Shown: positions 1 to 8,659, counted from the stretch's first letter. The stretch: 46,213 nt of DNA from HGM13233 sp964478515 (GCA_964478515.1 CAYZIL010000018.1:1-46213); one strand, 5' to 3'. The notes: generated by a model not told the origin, from the letters alone. A program made the numbers and translations.

Positions 1-35
1 GCCCTTGCATTTTGGTGTCTGCCAGGCACTAGTAT

Positions 36-49
36 ATGCGTTAACGCAT
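36..49. repeat. 14-bp perfect palindrome (ATGCGTTAACGCAT)
   Basis: A perfect palindrome sits in the non-coding left edge, about 50 bases before the strong hairpin at 100-147. It could be a protein-binding site or part of a structured leader. Nothing else supports either reading. Confidence 0.3.
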
Positions 50-99
50 TTCGCCAGACGCCGCCTAATTGTCGGGCACATGTCTTATTCGCTAAACAG

Positions 100-147
100 G
101 CGCGCGGCCGCAAGCATTTTGCTTACGGCCGCGCGCTTTTATTTTTG
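100..147 (+). terminator. Strong hairpin with T-rich tail
   Basis: A GC-rich stem of about 16 bp (arms at 100-115 and 121-136, one wobble position) is followed by TTTTATTTTTG. This is a textbook intrinsic terminator on the plus strand. It lies just before a strong ribosome binding site at about 147-155. It therefore either ends a transcript entering from the left or acts as an attenuator for the genes that follow. Confidence 0.75.
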
Positions 148-226
148 GGAGGTGATACACATGACGTAGCTACAACAACACCGGCAACCGCATCAGGTCA
201 AAATAAAACATACGGAGGAAAACATA

Positions 227-862
227 ATGCTTTGTGACTGCTGTAAATACCGTGAGGGCTGCGCACTTCAAAGCCTTGCCCAGGGCAAATCTGTAGATAG
301 GTGCGTAGCATACGAATACAACCTCAAGCTGCGCAATACCAGGAGGAGGGACAGAAAAATGAATCAAAATCTAAAATTGGAACTGCCAAAGCTTGACCGC
401 GAGGAGCAGGCCCCGGAATTGCCCACAGGTAATTATATTGAATGCGATGTGGACAACAACGACTTCTTAGCGGAAGTCTTTAAGGACGCGAAGGTGTGCC
501 CGAAGAAAGTAGAAAACTACAACAATGCCGCAACAATAATTAAAGCTTTGGCGAGGTCGAGCAGCTGGGTGGTCGGTTGCAACTTTTATCCGCCCAGAGA
601 CTACAACCCGGAAGCGTACATTTCGATGGACATTACCGATGTAAGCTATATTCAACAGACTGCGTCGCAGCTTATAAGTAAGCTATACGCGCTGGCAGAC
701 ACTTCAGCCATCGCCTGCCTGAAGCCGGACGAGAAAGGCGAGCAGAAAATACGCCTTAGCTTTTCGTTTGAGATGTTTTTGAACAAGCAAACTCGCGGCC
801 AACGCATAATAAATAAGCTGAGAAAGGCAAAAGAACAATGGACTGCAAAAAAAGCACAATAG
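227..862 (+). CDS. Hypothetical protein with Cys-rich N-terminus
   Basis: The function is not recognised. The first 30 residues hold a cysteine cluster (CDCCKYREGC and a later Cys), which may bind metal. The rest is a mixed alpha/beta protein with a basic C-terminus. The ATG at 227 has GGAGG about 8 bases upstream. An in-frame ATG at 359 has an even better GGAGGAGGG, so a shorter 167-residue product is equally possible. The reading frame stays open back to a TAG at 167-169, which itself follows ATG-ACG with a perfect Shine-Dalgarno. The base composition is more AT-rich than the window core, which suggests an accessory or phage-like origin. Confidence 0.65.
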   Translation: MLCDCCKYREGCALQSLAQGKSVDRCVAYEYNLKLRNTRRRDRKMNQNLKLELPKLDREEQAPELPTGNYIECDVDNNDFLAEVFKDAKVCPKKVENYNNAATIIKALARSSSWVVGCNFYPPRDYNPEAYISMDITDVSYIQQTASQLISKLYALADTSAIACLKPDEKGEQKIRLSFSFEMFLNKQTRGQRIINKLRKAKEQWTAKKAQ

Positions 863-999
863 AAAAAGACGCGTCACTGTTTATACCGAAAAAACGACTG
901 CGACATTGCCGTGGCGACCTAAGCCGGGAGCGAAGACAACGCAAAAAAAGCTATCCGCGGCTAACGCCGGTACAAACAACTGGACGCAAATATGCATGA
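838..999 (+). CDS. Possible small basic protein (53 aa)
   Basis: This short ORF starts inside the last codons of the preceding gene (ATG at 838, about 10 bases after GAGAAAGG) and stops at TGA 997-999. The product is rich in Lys and Arg, with a KKRLRHCRGDLSRERRQRKK stretch, as in small nucleic-acid-binding phage or plasmid proteins. It fills an otherwise empty 180-base gap. The overlap would allow translational coupling. No family was recognised and it may be spurious. Confidence 0.3.
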   Translation: MDCKKSTIEKDASLFIPKKRLRHCRGDLSRERRQRKKSYPRLTPVQTTGRKYA

Positions 1000-1041
1000 C
1001 GCCAAATACGCAATTTTTTCTGAAAAGAAAAGGAGAGTGAA

Positions 1042-1626
1042 ATGAAGTATTGCCCCCAATGCCACAACGCCTGTGCCGACAGCAGCACTTATTGCGCAAC
1101 ATGCGGCTGCAAGCTTTCAATACCAGATAAAAAGAAGCGTCGCAAGACATTTTTTATTATCTTTGCCGCTTCGCTGGTAGCGGCAGTCTGTTTTGCTTTT
1201 ACCGGCAAACTTTTGCTGAAGCTTGGCTATTCAAGCTCGGAAAAATATGCCGCGGCACAGATTGGTTCCTTTTCTGAGCAGGTGATGCGCGACCCGTCCG
1301 GATTCCAGTTGCACGACAATATAATATTGGTCTATCTCGATGAAATAGACAACCCTTTGGTCTGTTTTAGATACAACGGGGTTAACGCGATGGGAGGATA
1401 CAGCGACATTACCAGTGTCACTATTGTCGTCGAAGACGACAACGTTACAACTACTTTCTTGTATGACACCCGCATCTACGAAAACATCCTGAATGTTGAC
1501 GGAATGACTCCGTCGGAAATCGCGGCGACCGGCGTGGACCTTCCCTCCTATAGATGGAAAATTATTTCCGGGGAAAAAGTTGCGCACTTAGTCGGGTGTA
1601 AATACTATGACGGCGGCCTTACCTGA
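1042..1626 (+). CDS. Zinc-ribbon membrane protein
   Basis: The N-terminus carries a zinc ribbon, with CPQC at residues 4-7 and CATCGC about 15 residues later. A Lys/Arg-rich stretch (about 31-37) and one transmembrane helix (about 38-60) follow, and then a roughly 130-residue extracytoplasmic domain of unknown fold. This layout (cytoplasmic zinc ribbon, single helix, outside domain) is common in uncharacterised proteins of Bacillota. The ATG has AGGAGAG about 6 bases upstream. A terminator follows at 1661-1700. Function is unknown. Confidence 0.75.
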   Translation: MKYCPQCHNACADSSTYCATCGCKLSIPDKKKRRKTFFIIFAASLVAAVCFAFTGKLLLKLGYSSSEKYAAAQIGSFSEQVMRDPSGFQLHDNIILVYLDEIDNPLVCFRYNGVNAMGGYSDITSVTIVVEDDNVTTTFLYDTRIYENILNVDGMTPSEIAATGVDLPSYRWKIISGEKVAHLVGCKYYDGGLT

Positions 1627-1660
1627 AACGTGCGCAGAACTAAATAAAAACGTCACATTA

Positions 1661-1700
1661 ATGAGGACTGCCCAAACACGAGCAGTCCTCAAAAGTTTTC
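1661..1700 (+). terminator. Intrinsic terminator after zinc-ribbon gene
   Basis: The inverted repeat GAGGACTGC / GCAGTCCTC (1663-1671 and 1682-1690) has a 10-base loop and is followed by AAAAGTTTT. It sits 35 bases after the zinc-ribbon membrane protein gene. Confidence 0.7.
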
Positions 1701-1909
1701 CGCCGATAAGTAGTTTCCCTTCGAGTCTTTCCTGAATTATCTTTATCGAAAAAACAGTTCTGAGATAATTCAAATATTTTTATTTACATTGGCCGCACAT
1801 TGTGCTGAAATAGAGCTGTCGGAACATCAGCGTTCGTCGCTTGCAGTACCCGCCGGCACCCCGTACGGGGATTGTATAAATGCTTTTTTAACCGTCAGAA
1901 AGGATGTGT

Positions 1910-2125
1910 ATGGATATGTTCAATCCAAACGGATTCGCCGGATTCATGACCTTTCAGGAGAACGAGAAGCAGCTAAAGAAAGGTCGCAGGAGTACCGCGC
2001 TGTATCGCTGCCACGATTGTAAGGGAATGCTCCCGCGCGAGTATGTCGTCTGGCTGGACGGTGTCGGGCGCTGCCCAAAGTGCGACGCCGACGAGCGCAA
2101 GCGCCTTGAGTCAGAGCAAGAATAA
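1910..2125 (+). CDS. Small zinc-ribbon protein
   Basis: A roughly 71-residue protein with two Cys pairs, CHDC and CPKC, spaced about 20 residues apart. This is a typical zinc ribbon, probably binding nucleic acid or protein. The tail is acidic and charged. The frame holds ATGs at 1904, 1910 and 1916; the one at 1910 is best placed after AGAAAGGA. A perfect palindrome (CCCCGTACGGGG, 1859-1870) lies upstream. Family and role were not recognised. Confidence 0.6.
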   Translation: MDMFNPNGFAGFMTFQENEKQLKKGRRSTALYRCHDCKGMLPREYVVWLDGVGRCPKCDADERKRLESEQE

Positions 2126-2255
2126 ATAAGTTTTCTGTATCAGCGCGCAAACTCCGCACTGCCCTGCCGTTCGGCAGCGGCGAACACAGCGCCTGCGGCC
2201 GGGTCCGACACGCCAAATAGCCGCCGCGCGCTGTTTTCAGCACCGCAAAATAATA

Positions 2256-2288
2256 CAGACGGGAGACCTTTTCGCGGTCTCCCGTCTG
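2256..2288 (-). terminator. Terminator of the rbs-like operon
   Basis: A 13-bp perfect inverted repeat (CAGACGGGAGACC and its complement) with a 7-base loop. On the minus strand it is followed by TATTATTTTG. It lies 25 bases beyond the last gene of the minus-strand sugar locus. Confidence 0.75.
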
Positions 2289-2312
2289 CTGTTTGTCGCG
2301 TTACCGTTTTCC

Positions 2313-2711
2313 CTAAAATGTCACACCGGAAACCAAAATAATGTTGGCAAACGAGGTGCACTCGCCCGTGCGCACGACTGCGCGCGAGCTTTCCGAGAGT
2401 TTTTTCAGCTCCTCGTGAGTGACGTATTCAACGCTGACGTCGGGGCCCAGAGCCTTGAGCATCTGCTCGTGCAGCTGCGGCGAAACGTTTTTTGTCTCGG
2501 CGGCAATAATTGCATGCTCGACGCAAAGCTCGCTGAGCACGGTCTCCAGCGTCTCAATAAATCCGGGAACGCCCTTTTTCAGCGCCAGGTCAACGCGCTG
2601 AGCCGCGCCCCTTATAGGCAGACCGCAGTCGCCGACCGTCAACGTATCTGTGTGGCCCATTTTTGCTATGACAGCCGACAAGTCGGCATTGAGCAAAATC
2701 GCTTTCTTCAT
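2313..2711 (-). CDS. rbsD: D-ribose pyranase RbsD
   Basis: RbsD/FucU family mutarotase that interconverts beta-pyranose and beta-furanose forms of ribose-like sugars in the cytoplasm, giving the form the kinase accepts. The full-length 132-residue match shows the family N-terminus (MKKAILLNADLSAVIAKMGH), with His20 as the usual catalytic His, plus VGDCGLPI and the C-terminal region ending RTGECTSFANIILVSG. The ATG has GAGGG about 8 bases upstream. It is the last gene of the minus-strand operon, 12 bases after an esterase, and is followed by a terminator. The true substrate may be ribose, allose or a relative. Confidence 0.93.
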   Translation of the reverse strand: MKKAILLNADLSAVIAKMGHTDTLTVGDCGLPIRGAAQRVDLALKKGVPGFIETLETVLSELCVEHAIIAAETKNVSPQLHEQMLKALGPDVSVEYVTHEELKKLSESSRAVVRTGECTSFANIILVSGVTF

Positions 2712-2723
2712 CTGTAATCCCTC

Positions 2724-3902
2724 TTATCCGTCGATAATAAGTCTTTTTGAGTCCGGGTCGCGGCGGAAGTGCCGCATAAAATCCCAAACAATTTCTGCCA
2801 TCGTTGCCTGCGGCCAGTGCGGCTGACCTTCCACGGTGACTATTTTCAACAGTTTTTTGCCCTCGTCGTTTATGAATGTCGACTCAAAATGCCGCACGCC
2901 GGCAAGCGTGAAAATGCGCGTCTCGTCGGCAGCGAAGCCGTGGCTGCGCACTACCTCGTCGGTACTGCCGGCACTGGTCAAACATTCTTCGTAGCTGCGC
3001 TCGCGGCAGCGCGCCGACTTCAGCCTGCGCTGCAGCAAGGCAATTTTGCCCGTAGCGCGCTTTGGTATGGCGTTTGCTTTCGGGTCCAGCAGCATACCCA
3101 GCGTCGGGTCCTCACCGGAAGAATTGCTGTGCCGGTCAGGGCCCATAATGTCGTCGCTGACGTTGTCGAGGTTAACCGGAAACAGCTCAAGCGATTCCTC
3201 CTGACCTGCCACCTCTATTACCGGCAGCTCGCAGCGGCGCATGTTTTTCAGCTCCGCGGCGCTGATTATACTTTCGGGTGCAAACAGCGCAATGCCGCAC
3301 GGCGCGACCGCCGCGAAAAGCTCGGGATGGCGCGCGCTGACAACGTTGGTCTGAAACCCGCCCTGTGAATAGCCGGTGCAATAAATGCGACTGGCGTCAA
3401 TGTTGTGGTTCTTGCGCACCTCGGCGAAAATGCGCATTAAGTTGGGCTCGTTGTGGTTCTGCGCCGCTATGACAAACATCTGCTCGCGCGCCGCAATCGG
3501 CAAAAAGCCGCTGTGTTCCTCCCAGTGTATCGGCATGCACGCGCCGTGGTTGACGAACAGCAGCGGATAGCTGCGGTTGCGGTTTTCCACTTGCAGCGAC
3601 GAGACCGGCACGTAAAGCGACCATTTGGTGTACAAATCGCCGGCCTCGTGCAGCTCCTTTTTCAGGCCGATGCTCTCGTAATAGGCGAGCATCTGCGGGT
3701 CCATCTCGTCCTCGTGGAGAATATACTGCTTAAAATTGCCGACCATGCGCTCGCCGTACTCGCTGTCAATAAGCTTGTCAAAATCGACGCGGCCGGGCCG
3801 GGGCATGTCGCGGATGCGCGGCCGCAGCGGCATCGGCTCGGTGCCGATGTTCCAGGTGCACGGTATATCCCAAAGATACTTGTCCGCATAATCGTAGGCC
3901 AT
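2724..3902 (-). CDS. PHB-depolymerase/feruloyl-esterase-type hydrolase
   Basis: Alpha/beta hydrolase of the esterase_PHB type, 392 residues. The nucleophile elbow GYSQGG places Ser179. A VNHG oxyanion-type motif lies near 117-120, and a C-terminal PHWPQ segment resembles the catalytic His region of LpqC/PHB depolymerases. No signal peptide is visible, so it should act in the cytoplasm. It lies between the sugar permease gene and rbsD, with 24- and 12-base gaps, so it probably acts on the imported substrate, for example by removing an acyl or feruloyl-like ester. The ATG follows GGGGG at a 9-base spacing. Substrate is unknown. Confidence 0.75.
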   Translation of the reverse strand: MAYDYADKYLWDIPCTWNIGTEPMPLRPRIRDMPRPGRVDFDKLIDSEYGERMVGNFKQYILHEDEMDPQMLAYYESIGLKKELHEAGDLYTKWSLYVPVSSLQVENRNRSYPLLFVNHGACMPIHWEEHSGFLPIAAREQMFVIAAQNHNEPNLMRIFAEVRKNHNIDASRIYCTGYSQGGFQTNVVSARHPELFAAVAPCGIALFAPESIISAAELKNMRRCELPVIEVAGQEESLELFPVNLDNVSDDIMGPDRHSNSSGEDPTLGMLLDPKANAIPKRATGKIALLQRRLKSARCRERSYEECLTSAGSTDEVVRSHGFAADETRIFTLAGVRHFESTFINDEGKKLLKIVTVEGQPHWPQATMAEIVWDFMRHFRRDPDSKRLIIDG

Positions 3903-3926
3903 ATCTTTTACCCCCGCGTTATTTTT

Positions 3927-4922
3927 TTAGTCTTTGCCGGCGGCTTTTAACATTCTCTTGTTTTTGACATCGTCAAAGAACACGGCAATAAGTATTACCA
4001 CGCCCTTGCAGATATACTGCCAAAAGCTGTCCATGCCCAAAAGGTTGAGGCCGTTGTTAATTATACCGATTATAAACGCGCCGAGGATGGTGCCGAACAC
4101 ACCGCCCTGGCCGCCGCCCATAGACGTACCGCCGAGCACGACCGCGGCAATGGCGTCCATCTCCATACCGGTGCCGAGGTTGGGCTGCATAGAGTTGTTG
4201 CGGCTGGTGTAGACCAATCCGGCCAGTGCCGCCAGCGTGCCGGACGCCGCGTAGATAAACACTCTGACCTTTTTGATGTTAATGCCGGCAAACTGCGCCG
4301 CTTTGACGTTGCCGCCTATTGCATACATGTGCCGGCCGAGTTTTGAGCGGCCGAGTATCAGCGCCGTGACAATAATGACGATTATCATGTATATTACCGG
4401 CCAGGGCAAAAAGCCCAGCGAGCCGCCGCCGAACTCAATAAAAGCCTCGTTCGTCAAGCGCAGCGTGCCCGCGGTGGTAATAACGTAGACCATGCCGCGC
4501 AGTATGCTCTGCATGGAATAGGTGACAATAAACGGGGGCAGATTTGTGTTTGCTATAAGCAGTCCGTTTATAATGCCCGCGCAGGTGCCCGACAGTAAGC
4601 CGGCAATTGCGCACACCACAAAAGGCACACCGGCAAGCGACATATATCCCGCCACCATGCCGGACACCGCCATAACCGAGCCGCCGGAAAGGTCTATACC
4701 GCCGGTGATGAGAATCATTGTCAGCGCGCAGCCCATGTACATGTTCGTCGAGATCTGGCGCGAGACATTTATCAGGTTTCGTCCGGTTAGAAATGTGTCG
4801 GTAGACACCGAGAGTATCACAAACAGAATCACGAAAAACGCGATCTGCGCGGCATACTGTTTTAGGAACGAACCCAGCCCGCCGCCGCGGTTTGCCTGGC
4901 CCTTTTTGACTAATTCTTGCAT
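3927..4922 (-). CDS. rbsC: Ribose-type sugar ABC transporter permease
   Basis: Membrane permease of the CUT2/RbsC family, 331 residues, predominantly hydrophobic with about 8-10 helices. The RbsC hallmark near residues 70-90 is present (MILITGGIDLSGGSVMAVSG), as is the conserved GRHMYAIGGN segment near 200. It starts 16 bases after the ATPase gene and is preceded by AAGGGA. With its partners it forms a high-affinity importer for a ribose-, xylose- or allose-like monosaccharide. The exact sugar cannot be read from the permease. Confidence 0.93.
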   Translation of the reverse strand: MQELVKKGQANRGGGLGSFLKQYAAQIAFFVILFVILSVSTDTFLTGRNLINVSRQISTNMYMGCALTMILITGGIDLSGGSVMAVSGMVAGYMSLAGVPFVVCAIAGLLSGTCAGIINGLLIANTNLPPFIVTYSMQSILRGMVYVITTAGTLRLTNEAFIEFGGGSLGFLPWPVIYMIIVIIVTALILGRSKLGRHMYAIGGNVKAAQFAGINIKKVRVFIYAASGTLAALAGLVYTSRNNSMQPNLGTGMEMDAIAAVVLGGTSMGGGQGGVFGTILGAFIIGIINNGLNLLGMDSFWQYICKGVVILIAVFFDDVKNKRMLKAAGKD

Positions 4923-4938
4923 AATATTCCCTTTCCGC

Positions 4939-6420
4939 TTACACGTTGACCGCGTATTTCATTATTTCTTCCTGGGTTATCTGCTTGCGTTCCAGCACTT
5001 TCGAAACGGTGTTCTCGCGCATGACGACAACCCGGTCGCTCATATTGACTATCTCGGGCAGTTCCGAGGAAATCATGATTATGGCAATACCCTGCTCGGC
5101 CAAGTCGTTCATCAGTGAATATATTTCCGCTTTGGCGCCGACGTCTATGCCGCGCGTCGGCTCGTCCATAATAAGCACTTTAGGGCGAGTGGCAAGCCAG
5201 CTCGAAATAACGACCTTCTGCTGGTTTCCGCCCGAAAGATTTTGTAAACGCGCATAGTGCGACGGCGTTTTTATGCTGAGCATAGAGATATAATCGTCCG
5301 TCAGTTTGCGCTCTTTTTCGGTGTCCACATTGACGCCGTGAATAAAGTCGCGCAGCACCTTCAGCGAAATATTGAAGCGCACCGTCTGCAGGGGGATTAT
5401 TCCCTCCTCGCGCCGGTTCTCCGGTATGTATCCGATACCGCAGCGGTAGGCCTTTGCCGGGTTGTCGAAGCGCATTTCCTCACCGTCGAGCAGCACCTGG
5501 CCGGCGGTCATGCGGTCAAACCCGAGCATAGCTTTTACAGTTTCGGTGCGTCCGGCGCCGACAAGCCCGGCAAAGCCGAGTATCTCGCCGCTGTGCAGGG
5601 TAAAGCTGACATCGTGCACCTTGTTGCTGCACACCCCGCGCGCTTCCAAAACGGCCGCGCCGGGTTTGTTGAAGGTGCGGGTATAATAATTCGTCATCTC
5701 ACGGCCGACCATCATGCGCACAATGGCGTCGTTGTCCGCTTTGGAAATATCCATCGTGCCGACTGTCTCGCCGTCGCGCAGCACCGTAACTCTGTCGGCA
5801 ATCTGCTGCAGTTCCGAGAGTCGGTGAGATATATAAATGATGCCGATACCGCGCTCTTTTAACTTGCGGACGTTGACAAAAAGCGCCTCTATTTCCTTGT
5901 CGGAAAGTGAGGAAGTCGGCTCGTCCATCACGATTATTTTTGAGTTGAAAGAGATTGCTTTGACTATTTCCACCATTTGCTGTTGAGCTATGGTCAGCTC
6001 AACGACCTTGGTTTCGGCATGCAGCTCAAGCCCCAGGTCGTCAATAAACTTTTGTGCCTCGGCAAACATGCTGCCGTAATCTATCATACCCGCGCGCATA
6101 GGTTCGCGGTTTATAAATATGTTTTCTGCAACGCTCAGGTAAGGAACCAACACCAGTTCCTGGTGGATAATACTGATTCCGGCGCGCTGGGCGCTGAGAA
6201 CGTTGGAGATGTGAACCGGCTGTCCCTCTATCTTTATTTCGCCCTTGTCCATCATGTGAATGCCGCCGAGCACGTTTATAAGCGTCGACTTGCCGGCGCC
6301 GTTCTCGCCCACAAGCGCGTGCACCTCGCCGGCGCGCAGGTCAAGGTTAACTCCCTTAAGCGCGTATACGCCGGGAAATTTCTTGTGGATGTTGCTCATT
6401 TCCAGCAGGTAATTGTCCAT
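4939..6420 (-). CDS. rbsA: Ribose-type sugar ABC transporter ATPase (two domains)
   Basis: A 493-residue RbsA/MglA-type protein with two fused ABC domains. The first has Walker A GENGAGKST and Walker B IIVMDEPTSSL. The second has the usual degenerate Walker A (GLVGAGRTE), an intact signature LSGGNQQKV and Walker B VLIMDEPTRGID. It powers uptake through the RbsC-like permease. The start follows AAAGGTGG. A strong hairpin without a T-tract separates it from the binding-protein gene upstream. Confidence 0.95.
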   Translation of the reverse strand: MDNYLLEMSNIHKKFPGVYALKGVNLDLRAGEVHALVGENGAGKSTLINVLGGIHMMDKGEIKIEGQPVHISNVLSAQRAGISIIHQELVLVPYLSVAENIFINREPMRAGMIDYGSMFAEAQKFIDDLGLELHAETKVVELTIAQQQMVEIVKAISFNSKIIVMDEPTSSLSDKEIEALFVNVRKLKERGIGIIYISHRLSELQQIADRVTVLRDGETVGTMDISKADNDAIVRMMVGREMTNYYTRTFNKPGAAVLEARGVCSNKVHDVSFTLHSGEILGFAGLVGAGRTETVKAMLGFDRMTAGQVLLDGEEMRFDNPAKAYRCGIGYIPENRREEGIIPLQTVRFNISLKVLRDFIHGVNVDTEKERKLTDDYISMLSIKTPSHYARLQNLSGGNQQKVVISSWLATRPKVLIMDEPTRGIDVGAKAEIYSLMNDLAEQGIAIIMISSELPEIVNMSDRVVVMRENTVSKVLERKQITQEEIMKYAVNV

Positions 6421-6446
6421 GCTGCTACCACCTTTAGTTTCAGTTG

Positions 6447-6510
6447 GCTCGCGGCTCCGCTGTTTTGCGAGCAGAGCCGCGAGCTGTTCCCCGCGCTTGA
6501 AGGCGCGTGG
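6447..6510 (-). promoter_or_regulatory. Intercistronic hairpins between rbsB and rbsA
   Basis: A perfect 11-bp inverted repeat (6447-6457 and 6474-6484), with a second smaller hairpin just upstream in the transcript (CGCGC...GCGCG, about 6498-6510). Neither is followed by a T-run on the minus strand, so neither looks like a full terminator. Such structures often stabilise the binding-protein part of the mRNA or partly stop polymerase, giving more binding protein than transporter. Confidence 0.5.
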
Positions 6511-6548
6511 AATGTACCTTATGCGTTAGTGCTTATAGTTGCAGGCTC

Positions 6549-7499
6549 TTATTCCCACTTGTTGACGTCGAGCTCGCCGATGTTGTCGGGGTTAATCATC
6601 CACATCGGGACTTGCAAGTCAGCCTCGTAGTCGGCGCCGGTGAGTATGGCATAGGCGGTGTCGAACGCGTTGTTGGCGATGTCGACCGGAGAATAAACCA
6701 GCGTCGCGGTCATTTCGCCGTTGGCGATGGACTGCTTGGCAGCGGGCGAACCGTCAAAGCCGATAACAATGCACTCGCCGTGGTCAAGCTGGTCGCAAGC
6801 GCCCCAGCAGGACAGCGCGGTGTTGTCGTTAAGACAGACAAACGCGGCTATTTCGGGGTTGGCGATAAGCATGTCTTCGGTGTAGGTGGCAATGGCGTTG
6901 AGGTCGGTGCAGATTTTCTCAATGGTGATGATGTCGTCGCGGCCCTTGTCGTTGAACGCATCCTGCATACCGATAAATCTGTCGGCGATGGCCTGAATCT
7001 GCGGATAGTTGAGCGTGCCGATTGTGGCGCCTTCCGGCAAAGTCTCGGCAAGATATTCGCCGCAGGTGTAGCCGCCGGCATAGCAGTCGGCAGTTATGAA
7101 CGCGGTGCAGTACTGCTGGTCTTCTTCCACTACCTTGGAGTCAGCGTCAACAATGGTAACGCCGGCCTCGGCAGCGGACTGCAGCGCCTGGCCCAGCGCG
7201 CTGTAGTCGGTCGGCACGACGACGAGCAGGTCTATGCCCTGTGCTACCAGGTCCTCAATGTCGTTGACCTGTGTGGCGGCTGTGGAGTTGGCGTCGGTCC
7301 ACGCGACCTTGACGCCCTTGGCGTCGGCAGCCTCAAGGAAACTGTCCTTGAACTGTACGGCCCAGTCGGCGGTCTGGTTGTGCATCGACAGTCCGATGAA
7401 ATACTCGCTGTCGGTAGGCTCCTCGTCATTCCCGCCGCCGCATGCTACCAGCATAAGGCTGAGCACAAGAACGAGAAGCAGTGCGATTGTCTTTTTCAT
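6549..7499 (-). CDS. rbsB: Sugar-binding lipoprotein (RbsB-like)
   Basis: Periplasmic-binding-protein-like lipoprotein of the ribose/galactose type. A short signal sequence (residues 1-19) ends in a lipobox with Cys20 (MLVAC). It is followed by a Gly/acidic linker and then the type I binding fold (FIGLSMHNQTADWAVQFKDS; VVPTDYSALGQAL; FDGSPAAKQSI). It captures the sugar outside the cell for the RbsA/RbsC transporter. A longer in-frame start at 7553 was rejected because the ATG at 7499 has GAGG close by and begins a classic MKKT signal peptide. The first gene after the esterase, 70 bases downstream of it. Confidence 0.92.
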   Translation of the reverse strand: MKKTIALLLVLVLSLMLVACGGGNDEEPTDSEYFIGLSMHNQTADWAVQFKDSFLEAADAKGVKVAWTDANSTAATQVNDIEDLVAQGIDLLVVVPTDYSALGQALQSAAEAGVTIVDADSKVVEEDQQYCTAFITADCYAGGYTCGEYLAETLPEGATIGTLNYPQIQAIADRFIGMQDAFNDKGRDDIITIEKICTDLNAIATYTEDMLIANPEIAAFVCLNDNTALSCWGACDQLDHGECIVIGFDGSPAAKQSIANGEMTATLVYSPVDIANNAFDTAYAILTGADYEADLQVPMWMINPDNIGELDVNKWE

Positions 7500-7568
7500 G
7501 GTTTCCTCCGTATAATTTATTTTGCCTTGCGGCAAATTTATTTCAACGCCCACGGCGTCAAAACCTTT

Positions 7569-8522
7569 TTACTTGCGCAAAAAAGCGCAGATAACGTCAA
7601 GAGCTGCAAAAGTTTCCTCGTAGGTGCGCAGAATAAAGGCGTGGGGCATGCCTTTATAGATGTGGCATTCCACCGGCACGCCAGCGTCCTGCAGCAGCTT
7701 CGCGTAAACCAGACCGTCGTCGCACAGCGCGTCGCATTCGGCCTGAATGAACAGCGCCGCGGGCAGCGCGCTGAAGTCCTTTGCCAGCAGTGGCGTCACC
7801 AACGGGTCTTTTGTGTCGGCGCCGGGCTGCAAATAAATGTCCATCATGCTCGGACTGTCGTCGTCGCCGGAGCCGACAATGGCATATACTTCCGCCGCGT
7901 GTTTGGGCACCGCGCCGATAAGGTCCGTCGCCGGGTATATCAGCACCTGCTTGTCCAGCGCAAACTCGCGGCGCTCGCGCGCCAGCATGGTAATATCAAT
8001 TGAGAATGTGCCGCCGCTGCTGTCGCCGCCGACACTTATCCTGCCGGCGTCTACGCCCAGTCTGTCGGCATTCGCCGCGACCCACTTTACAGCCGCATAG
8101 CAATCCTCGACGCCGAGCGGATATTTGTGCTCCGGCGCCAGGCGGTACTCTACCGAAAAAGCCGTAACGCCGGCGTTTGCGGCGATGTAGGCGGGAACAA
8201 AGTCATGCGTCTCAACACTGCAGGTCATAAACCCGCCGCCGTGAATGAACACCAGCGCCGGCAGCGCGCCGGTGGCGTTTTTGGCGCGGTATATCTTTAT
8301 TGCAATTTGCTCGCCGTCAAACGAAGTAAATTCTTCGTAGCGCTTTTCTATGCGCTCGTCAACAGAATAAGGCGCGGTAATGCTGTGGTAAAACTCCGCC
8401 TCTTTTTTGACAATCTCAGCCCGGTTCACCGGTTTGAAGCCGGTGAAAAAGTCCGGTTTCAGGTCGACCTTCGCGTCCAGCGGGCCGTAGTCACTGTGCA
8501 TCAACGGCTCAAACTCGCTCAT
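7569..8522 (-). CDS. HSL-family (type IV) carboxylesterase
   Basis: A 317-residue alpha/beta hydrolase of the hormone-sensitive-lipase family. It has the oxyanion motif HGGGF, the nucleophile elbow GDSSGG, the acidic region AECDALCDDG and the catalytic His in GMPHAF. No signal peptide is seen, so it is cytoplasmic. The start at 8522 has GGAGG 7 bases upstream and was preferred over an ATG 30 bases earlier. It leads the transporter operon just behind a candidate LacI site, so it is probably made together with the importer and deacylates the incoming substrate. Exact ester is unknown. Confidence 0.85.
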   Translation of the reverse strand: MSEFEPLMHSDYGPLDAKVDLKPDFFTGFKPVNRAEIVKKEAEFYHSITAPYSVDERIEKRYEEFTSFDGEQIAIKIYRAKNATGALPALVFIHGGGFMTCSVETHDFVPAYIAANAGVTAFSVEYRLAPEHKYPLGVEDCYAAVKWVAANADRLGVDAGRISVGGDSSGGTFSIDITMLARERREFALDKQVLIYPATDLIGAVPKHAAEVYAIVGSGDDDSPSMMDIYLQPGADTKDPLVTPLLAKDFSALPAALFIQAECDALCDDGLVYAKLLQDAGVPVECHIYKGMPHAFILRTYEETFAALDVICAFLRK

Positions 8523-8560
8523 TTGCTTGCCTCCGAATGTTAAAATAATCAATTCGCTTG

Positions 8561-8574
8561 GTTAAACGTTATAT
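8561..8574. promoter_or_regulatory. Candidate LacI-family operator before transporter operon
   Basis: The plus-strand sequence GTTAAACGTTATAT has the central AACGTT with A/T flanks seen in LacI-family sites. It lies 40-50 bases before the esterase start and overlaps a TATAAC that could be a minus-strand -10. It resembles the better operators in front of the repressor gene but its outer arms are imperfect. Confidence 0.45.
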
Positions 8575-8659
8575 CAGGTATGCTTATTTGCTTTTTGTTA
8601 TAATAGCGTCTTCTATCAGCCCTGCTTTTTACGTTTTTTGCTTTCGGTCGTTTTATATT

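Noticed and set aside
36..136. T-box or other known riboswitch in the left leader
   Set aside because: There is a palindrome and a terminator-like stem, but no recognisable conserved riboswitch sequence could be found.
1..236. Open plus-strand frame across the left edge
   Set aside because: It passes through the strong hairpin at 100-147 and gives no recognisable protein; it is more likely non-coding leader.
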